The translations under genes were made by a program, and so were the position numbers. From JAWLGJ01 sp041685145 (lineage in GTDB: Bacteria > Pseudomonadota > Alphaproteobacteria > Rhodospirillales > Magnetospirillaceae), in the NCBI GenBank assembly GCA_041685145.1, contig JAWLGJ010000046.1:1-23568 (forward strand): a stretch of 23,568 bases of DNA. Reading direction: 5' to 3'. The notes below the pieces were generated by a model. That model was given only the letters and a program-made list of their open reading frames with translations, searched no databases and had not been told where the DNA came from. Positions 13,779 through 22,019 of the stretch are shown piece after piece. Numbering within the stretch: position 1 is the first letter of the stretch; each line of letters begins with the position of its first letter.

Positions 13779-14081
13779 ATGCCCAAGATCGAGGATGCCA
13801 TCGCCGCCTACACCGCCGCCGCGCGCGTGCCGACAGCGGGGCCCGAGGCGACCGGCGCCGGCGGCTCCGGCTTTGCCGATCTGGTCAAGAGCGCCACGCA
13901 GGAGGCGGTGGCCAGCATCCGCGAGGGCGAGACGGCCATGCAGGCCGGCCTGGCCGGCAAGGCGGACGTGCGCGACGTGGTGATGGCGGTGACCAACGCC
14001 GAGTTGACCCTCGACACGGTGGTGAGCCTGCGCGACAAGGTCATCAACACCTATAACGAAATCATCAAGATGCCGATCTGA
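13779..14081 (+). CDS. fliE: Flagellar hook-basal body protein FliE
   Basis: 100 residues; ATG 13779 has AGGGGGAG upstream. The text GFADLVKSATQEAVASIREG, MQAGLAGKADVRDVVMAVTN and ELTLDTVVSLRDKVINTYNE with the end IIKMPI is diagnostic of FliE. This protein links the MS ring and export gate to the proximal rod. The N-terminal 35 residues are Ala-rich and poorly conserved, as usual. Confidence 0.97.
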   Translation: MPKIEDAIAAYTAAARVPTAGPEATGAGGSGFADLVKSATQEAVASIREGETAMQAGLAGKADVRDVVMAVTNAELTLDTVVSLRDKVINTYNEIIKMPI

Positions 14082-14083
14082 GC

Positions 14084-14350
14084 ATGACCCAGGGCGAGGT
14101 CGTCGATCTGGGCCGCGAGGCCGTGCTGGTGATGCTGATGATCGCCTCGCCGATGCTGATCACCGGGCTGGTGACCGGCGTGGTGATCTCGCTGTTCCAG
14201 ACCCTGACCCACATTCAGGAAATGACGCTGACCTTCGTGCCGAAGATCGTCGCCGTCTTCGTGGCCCTGATGCTGTTCCTTCCCTTCATGCTGCAAAAGC
14301 TCACCGACCTGATGCACCTGGTCATGAACCGGGCCATCACCGGCGGATAA
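14084..14350 (+). CDS. fliQ: Flagellar type III export protein FliQ
   Basis: 88 residues with two membrane helices. The family text is ASPMLITGLVTGVVISLFQT, LTHIQEMTLTFVPKIVAVFV and LPFMLQKLTDLMHLVM. FliQ packs around the FliP/FliR core of the export gate. It begins two bases after the fliE stop. Confidence 0.97.
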   Translation: MTQGEVVDLGREAVLVMLMIASPMLITGLVTGVVISLFQTLTHIQEMTLTFVPKIVAVFVALMLFLPFMLQKLTDLMHLVMNRAITGG

Positions 14351-14355
14351 CGGCG

Positions 14356-15120
14356 ATGCCCGCCGACCTGCTCGCCGTCGACGCCTATCACTTCTTTCTC
14401 ATTTTCGCGAGGATCGGCACGGCGCTGATGATCATGCCGCCGTTCTCCAACCGATCGGTGGGGGTGCGGGCGCGCGGGGCCTTCGCGCTGCTGGTCTGCC
14501 TGGTGGTGCTGCCGCTGGTGGGGCCCGGCCTGCCGCCGCTGCCCGACTCGCCGGCGGGCCTGCTGGCGTTGCTGCTGGGCGAGGTCATCATCGGGGTCTT
14601 CCTGGGCATGATCGCCCAGTTCACCCTCAGCGCGCTGCACACCGCCGGCGGCTACATCAGCATGCAATCGGGCATGGCCAACGCCCTGATCCAGGATCCG
14701 GTCAGCGAGGGGCAGGCGTCGGTGCTCACCGGCTTTCTGACCAATTTCGCCATGCTCGCCATGCTGGCGATGAATCTGCATCACCTGATGCTGGTGGCGG
14801 TGGTGGAAAGCTATGACGTCTTCGTCCCCGCCGCCGCCCTGCCGGCCGGCGATTTCGCCGACACCGCCGCCCGCCGAGTCGCCGACGGCTTCCGCCTGGG
14901 CGCGCAGCTTGCGGCGCCGGCGATCGCCTTCTCGCTGATCTTGCAGGGCAGCATGGGCGTGTTGAACCGCATGATGCAGCAGCTCCCCATCTTCTTCATC
15001 GCCCTGCCCATCCAGCAGATGGTGGGCCTGGCGCTGCTGGCGGCGACGCTGCCGCTGATGCTGCTGTGGTTCCTGGGGCACCTGGAAACAACCTACGCGC
15101 CTTTCCTGGGCGGTGGCTAA
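14356..15120 (+). CDS. fliR: Flagellar type III export protein FliR
   Basis: 254 residues with about six membrane segments. Recognisable text: ARIGTALMIMPPFSNRSVGV, EVIIGVFLGMIAQFTLSALH, GGYISMQSGMANALIQDPVS, LAAPAIAFSLILQGSMGVLN, QLPIFFIALPIQQMVGLALL. FliR closes the FliP ring and holds FlhB. It lies five bases after fliQ and three bases before flhB. Confidence 0.97.
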   Translation: MPADLLAVDAYHFFLIFARIGTALMIMPPFSNRSVGVRARGAFALLVCLVVLPLVGPGLPPLPDSPAGLLALLLGEVIIGVFLGMIAQFTLSALHTAGGYISMQSGMANALIQDPVSEGQASVLTGFLTNFAMLAMLAMNLHHLMLVAVVESYDVFVPAAALPAGDFADTAARRVADGFRLGAQLAAPAIAFSLILQGSMGVLNRMMQQLPIFFIALPIQQMVGLALLAATLPLMLLWFLGHLETTYAPFLGGG

Positions 15121-15123
15121 GGC

Positions 15124-16188
15124 ATGGCCGAGGAAGATCCCGAATCCAAAACCGAGGAGCCGACGGAGCGAAAAATCGGCCGCGCCCGCGAAGAGGGCAA
15201 CCTGCCCAGTTCGCAGGAGATCAAGACCTTCGCCATGCTGGTCGGCGCCTTGCTGATGGTCGGCATCCTGATGCCCTGGTTCCTGCCCCGCATGGGGGCG
15301 ACCCTGCGGCTGTTCGTCGAGCAGCCGCACCAGCTTTCGGTGAGCAAGAGCAACATCCAGGTGCTGCTGGTCGAGGTGGTGGCGCAGGCCGGCATTATCC
15401 TGGCGGTGCCGGTGCTGGCCCTGGTGGTGCTGGCCATCGCCGCCTCGGTGAGCCAGACGGGCTTCGTCTGGACACCGAAGAAGCTGAAGATCTCGCTCAG
15501 CCAGATCAGCCCCATCCAGGGCGTCAAGCGCATGTTCTCGCTGCGCCAGCTTCTGGAGTTCCTGAAGGGGCTGGCGAAGTTCTCGGCCGTGGGGGTAATC
15601 GTGGTCGCGATTCTGTGGCCGCGCCTGGGCGAGCTGAAAGGGCTGATGACGGTGGGCCTGGCGGGAATGCTGGCCTATGTGCGCGAGGTCTTGATCGTCA
15701 TCCTCGTCGCGGTGCTGATCCTCATGCTCATCATCGCGGTGGTGGACTGGCGGTATCAGATGTTCGCCCACCGCAAGAAACTGCGCATGACCAAGCAGGA
15801 GGTCAAGGACGAGCGCAAGCAGACCGAGGGCGACCCGCAGATCAAGCGGCGCATCGCCCGCCTGCGCGTCCAGCGCGCCCGCGAGCGCATCATGCAGGCG
15901 GTGCCGAAGGCCGATGTGGTCATCACCAACCCGACCCATTACGCGGTGGCGCTGCAATATGATATGGCGACAATGGCGGCGCCGGTGATGGTGGCCAAGG
16001 GCGTCGACCACCTGGCGCGGCGCATCCGCGAGCTTGCCATCGAGCACGATGTCACGATAGTCGAGAACCCGCCGCTGGCCCGCGCGCTGTATGCGGCCGT
16101 GGAACTGGACCAGGAGATTCCGCCTGAACACTACAAGGCAGTGGCCGAAATCATCGGCTACGTCATGCGCCTCAAGGGAAAGAACTGA
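15124..16188 (+). CDS. flhB: Flagellar export switch protein FlhB
   Basis: 354 residues. It opens with the usual EDPESKTEEPTERKIGRARE, has four membrane segments between about 32 and 208, then a basic cytoplasmic domain. The autocleavage site NPTH is at residues 269-272 (VVITNPTHYAVALQYD), almost the same position as in enterobacterial FlhB. Cleavage between Asn and Pro allows the switch from rod/hook to filament export. The tail ends in IPPEHYKAVAEIIGYVMRLK, similar to FhlB. The cckA gene follows 22 bases downstream. Confidence 0.97.
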   Translation: MAEEDPESKTEEPTERKIGRAREEGNLPSSQEIKTFAMLVGALLMVGILMPWFLPRMGATLRLFVEQPHQLSVSKSNIQVLLVEVVAQAGIILAVPVLALVVLAIAASVSQTGFVWTPKKLKISLSQISPIQGVKRMFSLRQLLEFLKGLAKFSAVGVIVVAILWPRLGELKGLMTVGLAGMLAYVREVLIVILVAVLILMLIIAVVDWRYQMFAHRKKLRMTKQEVKDERKQTEGDPQIKRRIARLRVQRARERIMQAVPKADVVITNPTHYAVALQYDMATMAAPVMVAKGVDHLARRIRELAIEHDVTIVENPPLARALYAAVELDQEIPPEHYKAVAEIIGYVMRLKGKN

Positions 16189-16210
16189 TCCGCCGCCGGG
16201 GGCGGGGGCG

Positions 16211-18583
16211 TTGCCGTGGGCGACGGCGGCGGCGCTGTCCGGCCTGACGGCTCTGGCGGTGGCGGCCGGGCCGCCGCTGGTCTGGCCGGCGCTGGCGCTG
16301 GGCGGCGCCGGCATCGCCGCCGTCGCCGTCCAGACCATTCGGCAGCGGCGCGGGCACCGGCAGGCGGCGCGGGCGCGTGCCCTGGAGGCGTTGGCGGCGG
16401 CGCGGGACGAGGCGACGCTGATCCTCGACGTCGACGGCGGTGAACTGTTCCGCAGCCCCGCCGCCGCCCTTTTCGGCCCCGCCGGGGCGCCCTTGCGCCC
16501 GCTGGAGGACGCCGTCGAGGGCGACGAGCGCGCCGGCGCGGAACTGGCGCGCCTGTCGCTGGCCGCCGTGCACCGGGTTCCCCACCACGGCGAGGTTTCG
16601 GTGCCGCGCGAGGACGGGCGGCGCGACGTGCTGCGGCTGTCGGTGCACCCCCTGCCGGGCGGCGCCGTCGCCTGGCAGGGCGCCGACGTCACCGCCCGCC
16701 GGGCGCTGGAGGAGGTGCTGCGGCGCGAGCACGAGGCCGCCGTCGATTTCGTCGAGTTCCTGCCGGTGGGCTGCTACGTCGCCGATGCCGAGGGGCGCTT
16801 CCGCTATGTCAATCAGCGGCTGGCGGAGTGGCTGGGCCGCAGCCCCGAGAGCCTGATCGGCGCCGAACTGCAAGAGGTGTTCGGCGTGCGCCCCGACCCC
16901 GAGGAGGACCGCGCCGAGATGTCGCTGCGCGGGCGCGGCGGCGAGGTCTTCCAGGCGTTCGTCGCCCATTCCGCCTTCGACGAGGGCGGCGAGACGCGCA
17001 CCCGCTCGGTGGTGGTGCGCGACCTGATGCCCGAGGGGCAGTGGGAACGCGCCCTGAAGGCGGCCGAGCGCCGCTTCGACTGGCTGTTCCACGACGCCCC
17101 GGTGGGCATCGCCCTGGTCGATCCCGACGGCAGCGTCAGCGCCTGCAACCGCGCCTTCCAGGCCATGCTGGGCGCCGAGGAGGACGTCACCGGCGCCCCG
17201 GTCATCGACCTCATCGCCGAGGCCGATCGCTCCGACGCCGCCGACCAGCTCGCCAAGGTGCTGATGGGCACCAGCCCCGGGCTGCACCGCGAGGTGCGGC
17301 TGGCGGGGCGCGCCGGGCGGGTGGCGTCGATGTATATCAGCCCCACCGCCGAGGAGGGCGAGGCCTCTGGGCTGATGCTGCACTTCATCGACACCACCGA
17401 ACGCAAGAACCTGGAGATCCAGTTCGCCCAGTCGCAGAAGATGCAGGCGATGGGCCAGCTCGCCGGCGGCGTCGCCCACGACTTCAACAATCTGCTGACC
17501 GCCATGATCGGCTTCTGCGACCTGCTGTTGCAGCGGCACGGGCCGGGGCACCCCTCCTTCGCCGATCTCATGCAGATCAAGCAGAACGCCAACCGCGCCG
17601 CCAGCCTGGTGCGGCAGTTGCTGGCGTTTTCGCGGCGCCAGGCGCTGCAGCCGCGTCCGCTCGACGTCACCGACGCCCTGGCGGAACTGTCCAACCTGCT
17701 GCGCCGGCTGTTGGGCGAGCGCATCACGCTGAACATGGTGCACGGCCGCGACCTGGGGCTGGTGCGGGTGGACCCGGGGCAGTTCGACCAGGTGATCATC
17801 AACCTCGCCGTCAATGCCCGCGACGCCATGCCCGGCGGCGGCCGCCTGACCATCCGCACCAGCGCCGCCGATGTCGAGCACCCCGTCGAGCGCGGCGCCG
17901 AAACCATGCCGCCCGGCCGCTATGCGCTGATCGAGATCCGCGACACCGGCACCGGCATCGCGCCCGAGCACCTGGAACGCATTTTCGAGCCCTTTTTCTC
18001 GACCAAGGAGGTCGGCGCCGGCACCGGCCTGGGGCTGTCGACGGTGTACGGCATCGTCCGCCAGACCGGCGGCTATGTCTTCGTGGACAGCGCCCCGGGC
18101 GAGGGCGCCGTCTTTCGCATCTATCTGCCGCGCATGGAGGCCGAGGCCGCCGCCGTCCCGCGCGCCCCCGCCGCCGAGGCCCCGGGCCGCGACCTCACCG
18201 GGATGGGCAGCGTGCTGTTGGTCGAGGACGAGGACGCCGTGCGCGCCTTCGGGGCGCGGGCGCTGCGCAACAAGGGCTATCGCGTCCTTGAAGCCCGCTC
18301 GGGCGAGGGAGCGCTGGAGGTGCTGGAGCGCGACGGCGATGTCGACGTGCTGATCACCGACGTGGTGATGCCCGGCATGGACGGCGTCGCGCTGGCGCGG
18401 CTGGTGCGCCGGGAACTGCCGCATGTGCGGGTGGTGCTGATCTCGGGCTATTCCGACGAGATCGCCGTCGGCGAGGTGCCCGACGACGCCGGCTTCCACT
18501 TCCTGCCCAAGCCCTTCAGCCTCAAGGATCTCGCCGGGTTGGTGAAGGAGGTGATGGCCGCGCCCCCTCATCCGGGCGGATGA
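16211..18583 (+). CDS. cckA: Cell-cycle hybrid histidine kinase CckA
   Basis: I place the start at TTG 16211, the only plausible start codon after flhB, with a G-rich stretch before it; this gives 790 residues. Two hydrophobic segments (about 5-20 and 22-42) are followed by PAS domains (about 176-290, with VDFVEFLPVGCYVADAEGRF; and 295-395, with FDWLFHDAPVGIALVDPDG). The dimerization domain is strongly CckA-like: QSQKMQAMGQLAGGVAHDFN then NLLTAMIGFCDLLL, with His423 as phospho-acceptor. The ATPase domain has RIFEPFFSTKEVGAGTGLGL. The C-terminal receiver has VLLVEDEDAVR and LITDVVMPGMDG, with Asp717. CckA passes phosphate via ChpT to CtrA. The flhB-cckA order is common in Rhodospirillales. Start-codon confidence is moderate; identity is high. 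Confidence 0.93.
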   Translation: MPWATAAALSGLTALAVAAGPPLVWPALALGGAGIAAVAVQTIRQRRGHRQAARARALEALAAARDEATLILDVDGGELFRSPAAALFGPAGAPLRPLEDAVEGDERAGAELARLSLAAVHRVPHHGEVSVPREDGRRDVLRLSVHPLPGGAVAWQGADVTARRALEEVLRREHEAAVDFVEFLPVGCYVADAEGRFRYVNQRLAEWLGRSPESLIGAELQEVFGVRPDPEEDRAEMSLRGRGGEVFQAFVAHSAFDEGGETRTRSVVVRDLMPEGQWERALKAAERRFDWLFHDAPVGIALVDPDGSVSACNRAFQAMLGAEEDVTGAPVIDLIAEADRSDAADQLAKVLMGTSPGLHREVRLAGRAGRVASMYISPTAEEGEASGLMLHFIDTTERKNLEIQFAQSQKMQAMGQLAGGVAHDFNNLLTAMIGFCDLLLQRHGPGHPSFADLMQIKQNANRAASLVRQLLAFSRRQALQPRPLDVTDALAELSNLLRRLLGERITLNMVHGRDLGLVRVDPGQFDQVIINLAVNARDAMPGGGRLTIRTSAADVEHPVERGAETMPPGRYALIEIRDTGTGIAPEHLERIFEPFFSTKEVGAGTGLGLSTVYGIVRQTGGYVFVDSAPGEGAVFRIYLPRMEAEAAAVPRAPAAEAPGRDLTGMGSVLLVEDEDAVRAFGARALRNKGYRVLEARSGEGALEVLERDGDVDVLITDVVMPGMDGVALARLVRRELPHVRVVLISGYSDEIAVGEVPDDAGFHFLPKPFSLKDLAGLVKEVMAAPPHPGG

Positions 18584-18669
18584 CCTCGGAATCGGCGCCG
18601 GGGCGGGGTGTACGCACCACCGCGCCGCGCCCACATGCATGGGCGATGGACCGCTATCGGAGGGGTCGG

Positions 18670-19218
18670 ATGCGCGCCCTTGTCGCCGCCGTGGCGGCCG
18701 TGTTGGCCGCCGCGCTACCCGCTGCCGCCTGGGGCCAGATCGCCCCCTCGGACGACCTGCGCGCGGCGCTGCGGGCGTTCGCGGTGCTCGACCACGATTC
18801 CGATGGGGCGCTGACCGCCGAGGACACCAACCGCCTGCGGCGGCTGTCGTCGCAGTTGGTGACCATCATGGACCGCAACGACGACGGCATCGTCGACCGC
18901 GACGAGTTCGTCATCAGCACCTATCGGGCGACCTGGTGGTCGATCCTCGACGACAACGGCGACGGCGCCATCACCAGCACCGAGTTGCGGGCCCGCATGT
19001 CGCCGTCACTGATCCGGGGGCTGGACGTCAACGGCGACGGCCGCGTCACCGCCGGGGAATTGCGGCCCGGACTGCCGGCACCGTCGCCGCCCAGCCCGCC
19101 GCCGATGGCGCAGACCCACCCGCGCACGACAGAGCGCGCCGCCCCACGCTCGCAGCCAATGATCATCGGCGATCAGTTCTATCTCGGCCTCGACGTCGAA
19201 CCCGGCGACTACCGTTGA
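18670..19218 (+). CDS. Secreted EF-hand calcium-binding protein
   Basis: I chose ATG 18670, as CGGAGGGG lies just upstream and the protein then begins with a signal peptide (MRALVAAVAAVLAAALPAAA, WGQ). It has 182 residues. Four canonical EF-hand loops are visible: 41-52 (DHDSDGALTAED), 68-79 (DRNDDGIVDRDE), 94-105 (DDNGDGAITSTE) and 119-130 (DVNGDGRVTAGE). A Pro-rich stretch (135-150) and a short tail ending in FYLGLDVEPGDYR follow. It is probably a periplasmic calcium-binding protein; its partner is unknown. An earlier ATG at 18580 overlaps the cckA stop and would hide the signal peptide behind 30 residues. It may be cotranscribed with cckA and converges on ctrA. Confidence 0.85.
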   Translation: MRALVAAVAAVLAAALPAAAWGQIAPSDDLRAALRAFAVLDHDSDGALTAEDTNRLRRLSSQLVTIMDRNDDGIVDRDEFVISTYRATWWSILDDNGDGAITSTELRARMSPSLIRGLDVNGDGRVTAGELRPGLPAPSPPSPPPMAQTHPRTTERAAPRSQPMIIGDQFYLGLDVEPGDYR

Positions 19219-19249
19219 GCGAGCGCTCGGCGAGGGCGCATGACCACTC

Positions 19250-19975
19250 CTAGTTCGCCAGCGCCACCGCGGGCTCGGCGACGGCCTCGTGCATGGCCTG
19301 GCCCGGGTCGCGCAGGGCATAGCCGCGCCCCCAGACGGTCTCGATGTAGTTGGGGCCGCCGGTGGCCTGGGTGATCTTCTTGCGCAGCTTGCAGATGAAG
19401 ACGTCGATGATCTTCAGTTCCGGCTCGTCGATGCCGCCGTAAAGGTGGTTGAGGAACTGCTCCTTGGTCAGGGTCTGCCCCTTGCGCAGGGACAACAGCT
19501 CCAGGATGCCGTACTCCTTGCCCGTCAGGTGCAGGCCGCGCCCGTCGACCTCGACGCTGCGGGCGTCGAGATTGACCGACAGCCGCCCGGTGTGGATAAC
19601 CGATTGCGCGTGCCCCTGCGAACGGCGGACGATGGCCTGGATGCGGGCGACGAGTTCACTCTTGTTGAAGGGCTTCGTGACATAGTCGTCGGCGCCGGAG
19701 CACAGCCCCCTCACCTTCTTGTCCGGTTCGGACAGGCCGGAGAGGATGAGCACCGGCGTCACGATGCGGGCGGCCCGCAGGCGGCGCAGAACCTCGTAGC
19801 CGTCGATGTCGGGCAGCATGAGGTCCAGGAGGATGATGTCGTAGTCGTAAAGCTTGCCGATTTCGAGTCCGTCCTCGCCCAGGCTGGTGGCGTCCACCAC
19901 CATCCCCTCGGACCGGAGCATGGCTTCGACGCCCTGGGCCATTAGGGCGTCGTCTTCAACCATGAGCACGCGCAT
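19250..19975 (-). CDS. ctrA: Cell-cycle response regulator CtrA
   Basis: 241 residues, start MRVLMVEDDALMAQGVEAML. The receiver domain has Asp51 as phospho-acceptor (KLYDYDIILLDLMLPDIDG), Ser79 in LILSGL and Lys101 in ADDYVTKPF. The winged-helix DNA-binding domain is almost identical to known CtrA proteins: HLTGKEYGILELLSLRKGQT, FLNHLYGGIDEPELKIIDVF, ICKLRKKI and NYIETVWGRGYALRDPG. CtrA controls cell-cycle and motility genes and is phosphorylated through CckA-ChpT. The C-terminus extends to EAVAEPAVALAN and does not end in the Ala-Ala that ClpXP recognises in Caulobacter CtrA. It is divergent from fliI. Confidence 0.95.
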   Translation of the reverse strand: MRVLMVEDDALMAQGVEAMLRSEGMVVDATSLGEDGLEIGKLYDYDIILLDLMLPDIDGYEVLRRLRAARIVTPVLILSGLSEPDKKVRGLCSGADDYVTKPFNKSELVARIQAIVRRSQGHAQSVIHTGRLSVNLDARSVEVDGRGLHLTGKEYGILELLSLRKGQTLTKEQFLNHLYGGIDEPELKIIDVFICKLRKKITQATGGPNYIETVWGRGYALRDPGQAMHEAVAEPAVALAN

Positions 19976-20136
19976 CAGCCATATCCCGACTAATTCAGAT
20001 GTGATAACCTTATTTAGGTACGGCGGGGACTTCAAGGAAACTCAACCCCAATTGTCGTGCAAAAAGGTGGTGCGGGGCTCATCGGGTGATCTCGCCCCAC
20101 TCTATTGAGGTATTCCTTTCGAGGGGCCAGCGGGGC
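19976..20136. promoter_or_regulatory. Divergent ctrA-fliI control region
   Basis: This AT-richer stretch must hold the promoters of ctrA (minus) and fliI-fliJ (plus). On the minus strand TTGAAG and TAAGGT stand 17 bases apart in TTGAAGTCCCCG...CTAAATAAGGT, a weak sigma-70-like pair. No TTAA-N7-TTAA box with fewer than two mismatches was found here, so CtrA autoregulation is not visible. Confidence 0.35.
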
Positions 20137-21462
20137 GTGCTCCACCGCAGCATCGTCAACGAGATCGAACGCCTGCCCGATCACCGCCTCCACGGCCGCG
20201 TCACCGGCGTCCAGGGGCTGCTGGTGGAGGCCGGCGGCGTCGGCCTGGCGCTGTCGGTCGGCGACCGCTGCCACATCGACGGCCGCCAGGGCCAGCAGGT
20301 GCCGTGCGAGGTGGTCGGCTTCGAGGGCGACCGCGCCCTCTTGATGCCGTTTTCCTCGCTGGAGGGCATCGGCCCGGGGTGCCGGGTCGAGCTGCGCGAG
20401 CCCGAGCCGGTGCTGTTCCCGGACGACGGCTGGCTGGGCCGGGTCATCGACGCGATGGGCCGCCCCCTCGACGGCAAGGGGCCGCTGCCGGCCGGCGACG
20501 CCGCCTATGCCATCCGCGCCGCGCCGCCGCCGGCGCACGGACGCCAGCGCGTCGCCGGCAAGGTCGACCTGGGCGTGCGCGCCATCAACACCTTCGCCAC
20601 CTGCTGCCGCGGCCAGCGCATGGGCATCTTCGCCGGCTCCGGCGTCGGCAAGTCCACCCTGCTGTCGATGATGGCCCGCCACACCGACGCCGACGTCAGC
20701 GTCATCGGCCTGGTCGGCGAGCGCGGCCGCGAGGCGCGCGAGTTCATCGAGGACGACCTGGGGCCGGAGGGCATGGCGCGCAGCGTCGTGGTGGTGGCGA
20801 CCTCCGACGAGCCGCCGCTGATGCGCCGCCAGGCCGCCTATCTGACCCTGACGGTGGCGGAATACTTTCGCGACCGCGGCAAGGACGTGCTGTGCCTGAT
20901 GGACAGCGTCACCCGCTTCGCGATGGCGCAGCGCGAGATCAGCCTCGCCGCCGGCGAGCCGCCGGCCAGCAAGGGCTACACGCCGACGGTGTTCGCCGAA
21001 CTGCCGCGCCTGCTGGAGCGCGCCGGCCCCGGCACCGGCGCCGGCAGCATCACCGGCCTGTTCACGGTGCTGGTCGAGGGCGACGACCACAACGAGCCGG
21101 TCTCCGACGCCGTGCGCGCCATCCTCGACGGCCACATCGTCCTCGACCGCGCCATCGCCGAGCGGGGGCGGTTTCCGGCCATCGACATCCTGCGCAGCAT
21201 CTCGCGCACCATGCCCGCCTGCAACGACGCCGAGGAGAACGAGGTGGTGGCGCGGGCGCGGCGCCTGGTCGCCACCTATGAAGACATGGCCGAACTCATC
21301 CGGCTGGGCGCCTACCGGCGCGGCACCGACCCGCAGGTGGACGAGGCCATCACATTCTATCCGGCCATCGAGCGATTTCTGGCGCAGGTGAAGGACGACG
21401 CCACCGACCTCGCCGCCGGCTACCGCCTGCTGGCCGAGGCGCTGACGCCGCCGGAAGCCTGA
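20137..21462 (+). CDS. fliI: Flagellar export ATPase FliI
   Basis: I chose GTG 20137, with GAGGGGC nine bases upstream, because the protein then begins MLHRSIVNEIERLPDHRLHG, in line with FliI proteins of other alphaproteobacteria (441 aa). An in-frame GTG at 20086 would add 17 residues. Walker A is GSGVGKST (167-174). The motifs VIGLVGERGREAREFIEDDL, VLCLMDSVTRFAMAQREISL, GEPPASKGYTPTVFAELPRL and VSDAVRAILDGHIVLDRAIA confirm a FliI/YscN-type F1-like ATPase. It energises unfolding and delivery of export substrates at the cytoplasmic face of the flagellar gate. fliJ follows 13 bases downstream. Confidence 0.95.
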   Translation: MLHRSIVNEIERLPDHRLHGRVTGVQGLLVEAGGVGLALSVGDRCHIDGRQGQQVPCEVVGFEGDRALLMPFSSLEGIGPGCRVELREPEPVLFPDDGWLGRVIDAMGRPLDGKGPLPAGDAAYAIRAAPPPAHGRQRVAGKVDLGVRAINTFATCCRGQRMGIFAGSGVGKSTLLSMMARHTDADVSVIGLVGERGREAREFIEDDLGPEGMARSVVVVATSDEPPLMRRQAAYLTLTVAEYFRDRGKDVLCLMDSVTRFAMAQREISLAAGEPPASKGYTPTVFAELPRLLERAGPGTGAGSITGLFTVLVEGDDHNEPVSDAVRAILDGHIVLDRAIAERGRFPAIDILRSISRTMPACNDAEENEVVARARRLVATYEDMAELIRLGAYRRGTDPQVDEAITFYPAIERFLAQVKDDATDLAAGYRLLAEALTPPEA

Positions 21463-21475
21463 CCGGCGGCACCGC

Positions 21476-21934
21476 ATGGCCGAAACCCTCGACACCCTCA
21501 TCCGCCTCAGCCGCTGGACGGTGGACGAAAAGCGGCGCGCCCTGGCGGCGCTGCTGGCCCAGGAGGAGGAGCTTCTGGAGCGGCGGCGGCGCCTGGAGGA
21601 GGAGATGGTGGCCGAGCGGCAGGCGGCCCGCGACGACCCCGAGGGCGCCGGCACCGCCTTCGCCGCCTATGCCCAGCGCCACCGCGAGCGCCTGACCGCG
21701 CTGGACCGCGCCATCGTGGCGGTGCGGGCGCGGCTGCGGGAGGCGCACGAGCAGCTTGCCGAGGCCTTCCGCCGCCGCAAGACCTACGAAATCGCCCAGG
21801 ACATGCGCCGCCAGCGCGAACGCGAGGAGGCGGAACGCCGCGACCGCGCGGCGCTGGACGAGATCGCCCTCAACCAGCACCGGCGGCGCGGCAAGGCGCA
21901 AAAGGGTATTGCCAAGGCACCCCGAAAGGGGTAG
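21476..21934 (+). CDS. fliJ: Flagellar export protein FliJ
   Basis: 152 residues, almost wholly alpha-helical coiled coil, rich in Arg, Glu and Ala (LDTLIRLSRWTVDEKRRALA, LAQEEELLERRRRLEEEMVA, RRRKTYEIAQDMRRQRERE). FliJ sequences are weakly conserved; size, coiled coil and position directly after fliI make the call. FliJ resembles the central stalk of F1 and joins FliI to FlhA. A 14-base hairpin with a GAAA loop (ACCCC / GGGGT, 21919-21932) lies at the very end of the gene. Confidence 0.88.
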   Translation: MAETLDTLIRLSRWTVDEKRRALAALLAQEEELLERRRRLEEEMVAERQAARDDPEGAGTAFAAYAQRHRERLTALDRAIVAVRARLREAHEQLAEAFRRRKTYEIAQDMRRQREREEAERRDRAALDEIALNQHRRRGKAQKGIAKAPRKG

Positions 21935-22019
21935 CGTGGTTCCCGCGTGAGGATTCGGATGGCAGAAGTTCATCCCCTCGCGTCTGACATAAACCACTCA
22001 GCCCAGAAAGGGTACTGAA

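Noticed and set aside
14215..16692. An 825-codon minus-strand frame opposite fliQ, fliR, flhB and cckA
   Set aside because: Low-complexity His/Gln/Arg-rich product with no motifs, lying over four well-recognised genes on the other strand.
16172..18640. An 822-codon minus-strand frame opposite cckA
   Set aside because: Shadow frame; the plus-strand product has full kinase and receiver motifs.
19976..20136. CtrA autoregulation box upstream of ctrA
   Set aside because: AT-rich words such as TAATTC and GATAACC are present, but none fits TTAA-N7-TTAA with fewer than two mismatches.
20032..21654. A 540-codon minus-strand frame opposite fliI
   Set aside because: No domain text; the fliI reading has all ATPase motifs.
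21919..21932. Hairpin ACCCC-GAAA-GGGGT at the end of fliJ as a terminator
   Set aside because: The stem is only 5 bp and no T run follows. It may still be an RNA structure, but there is no support for termination.
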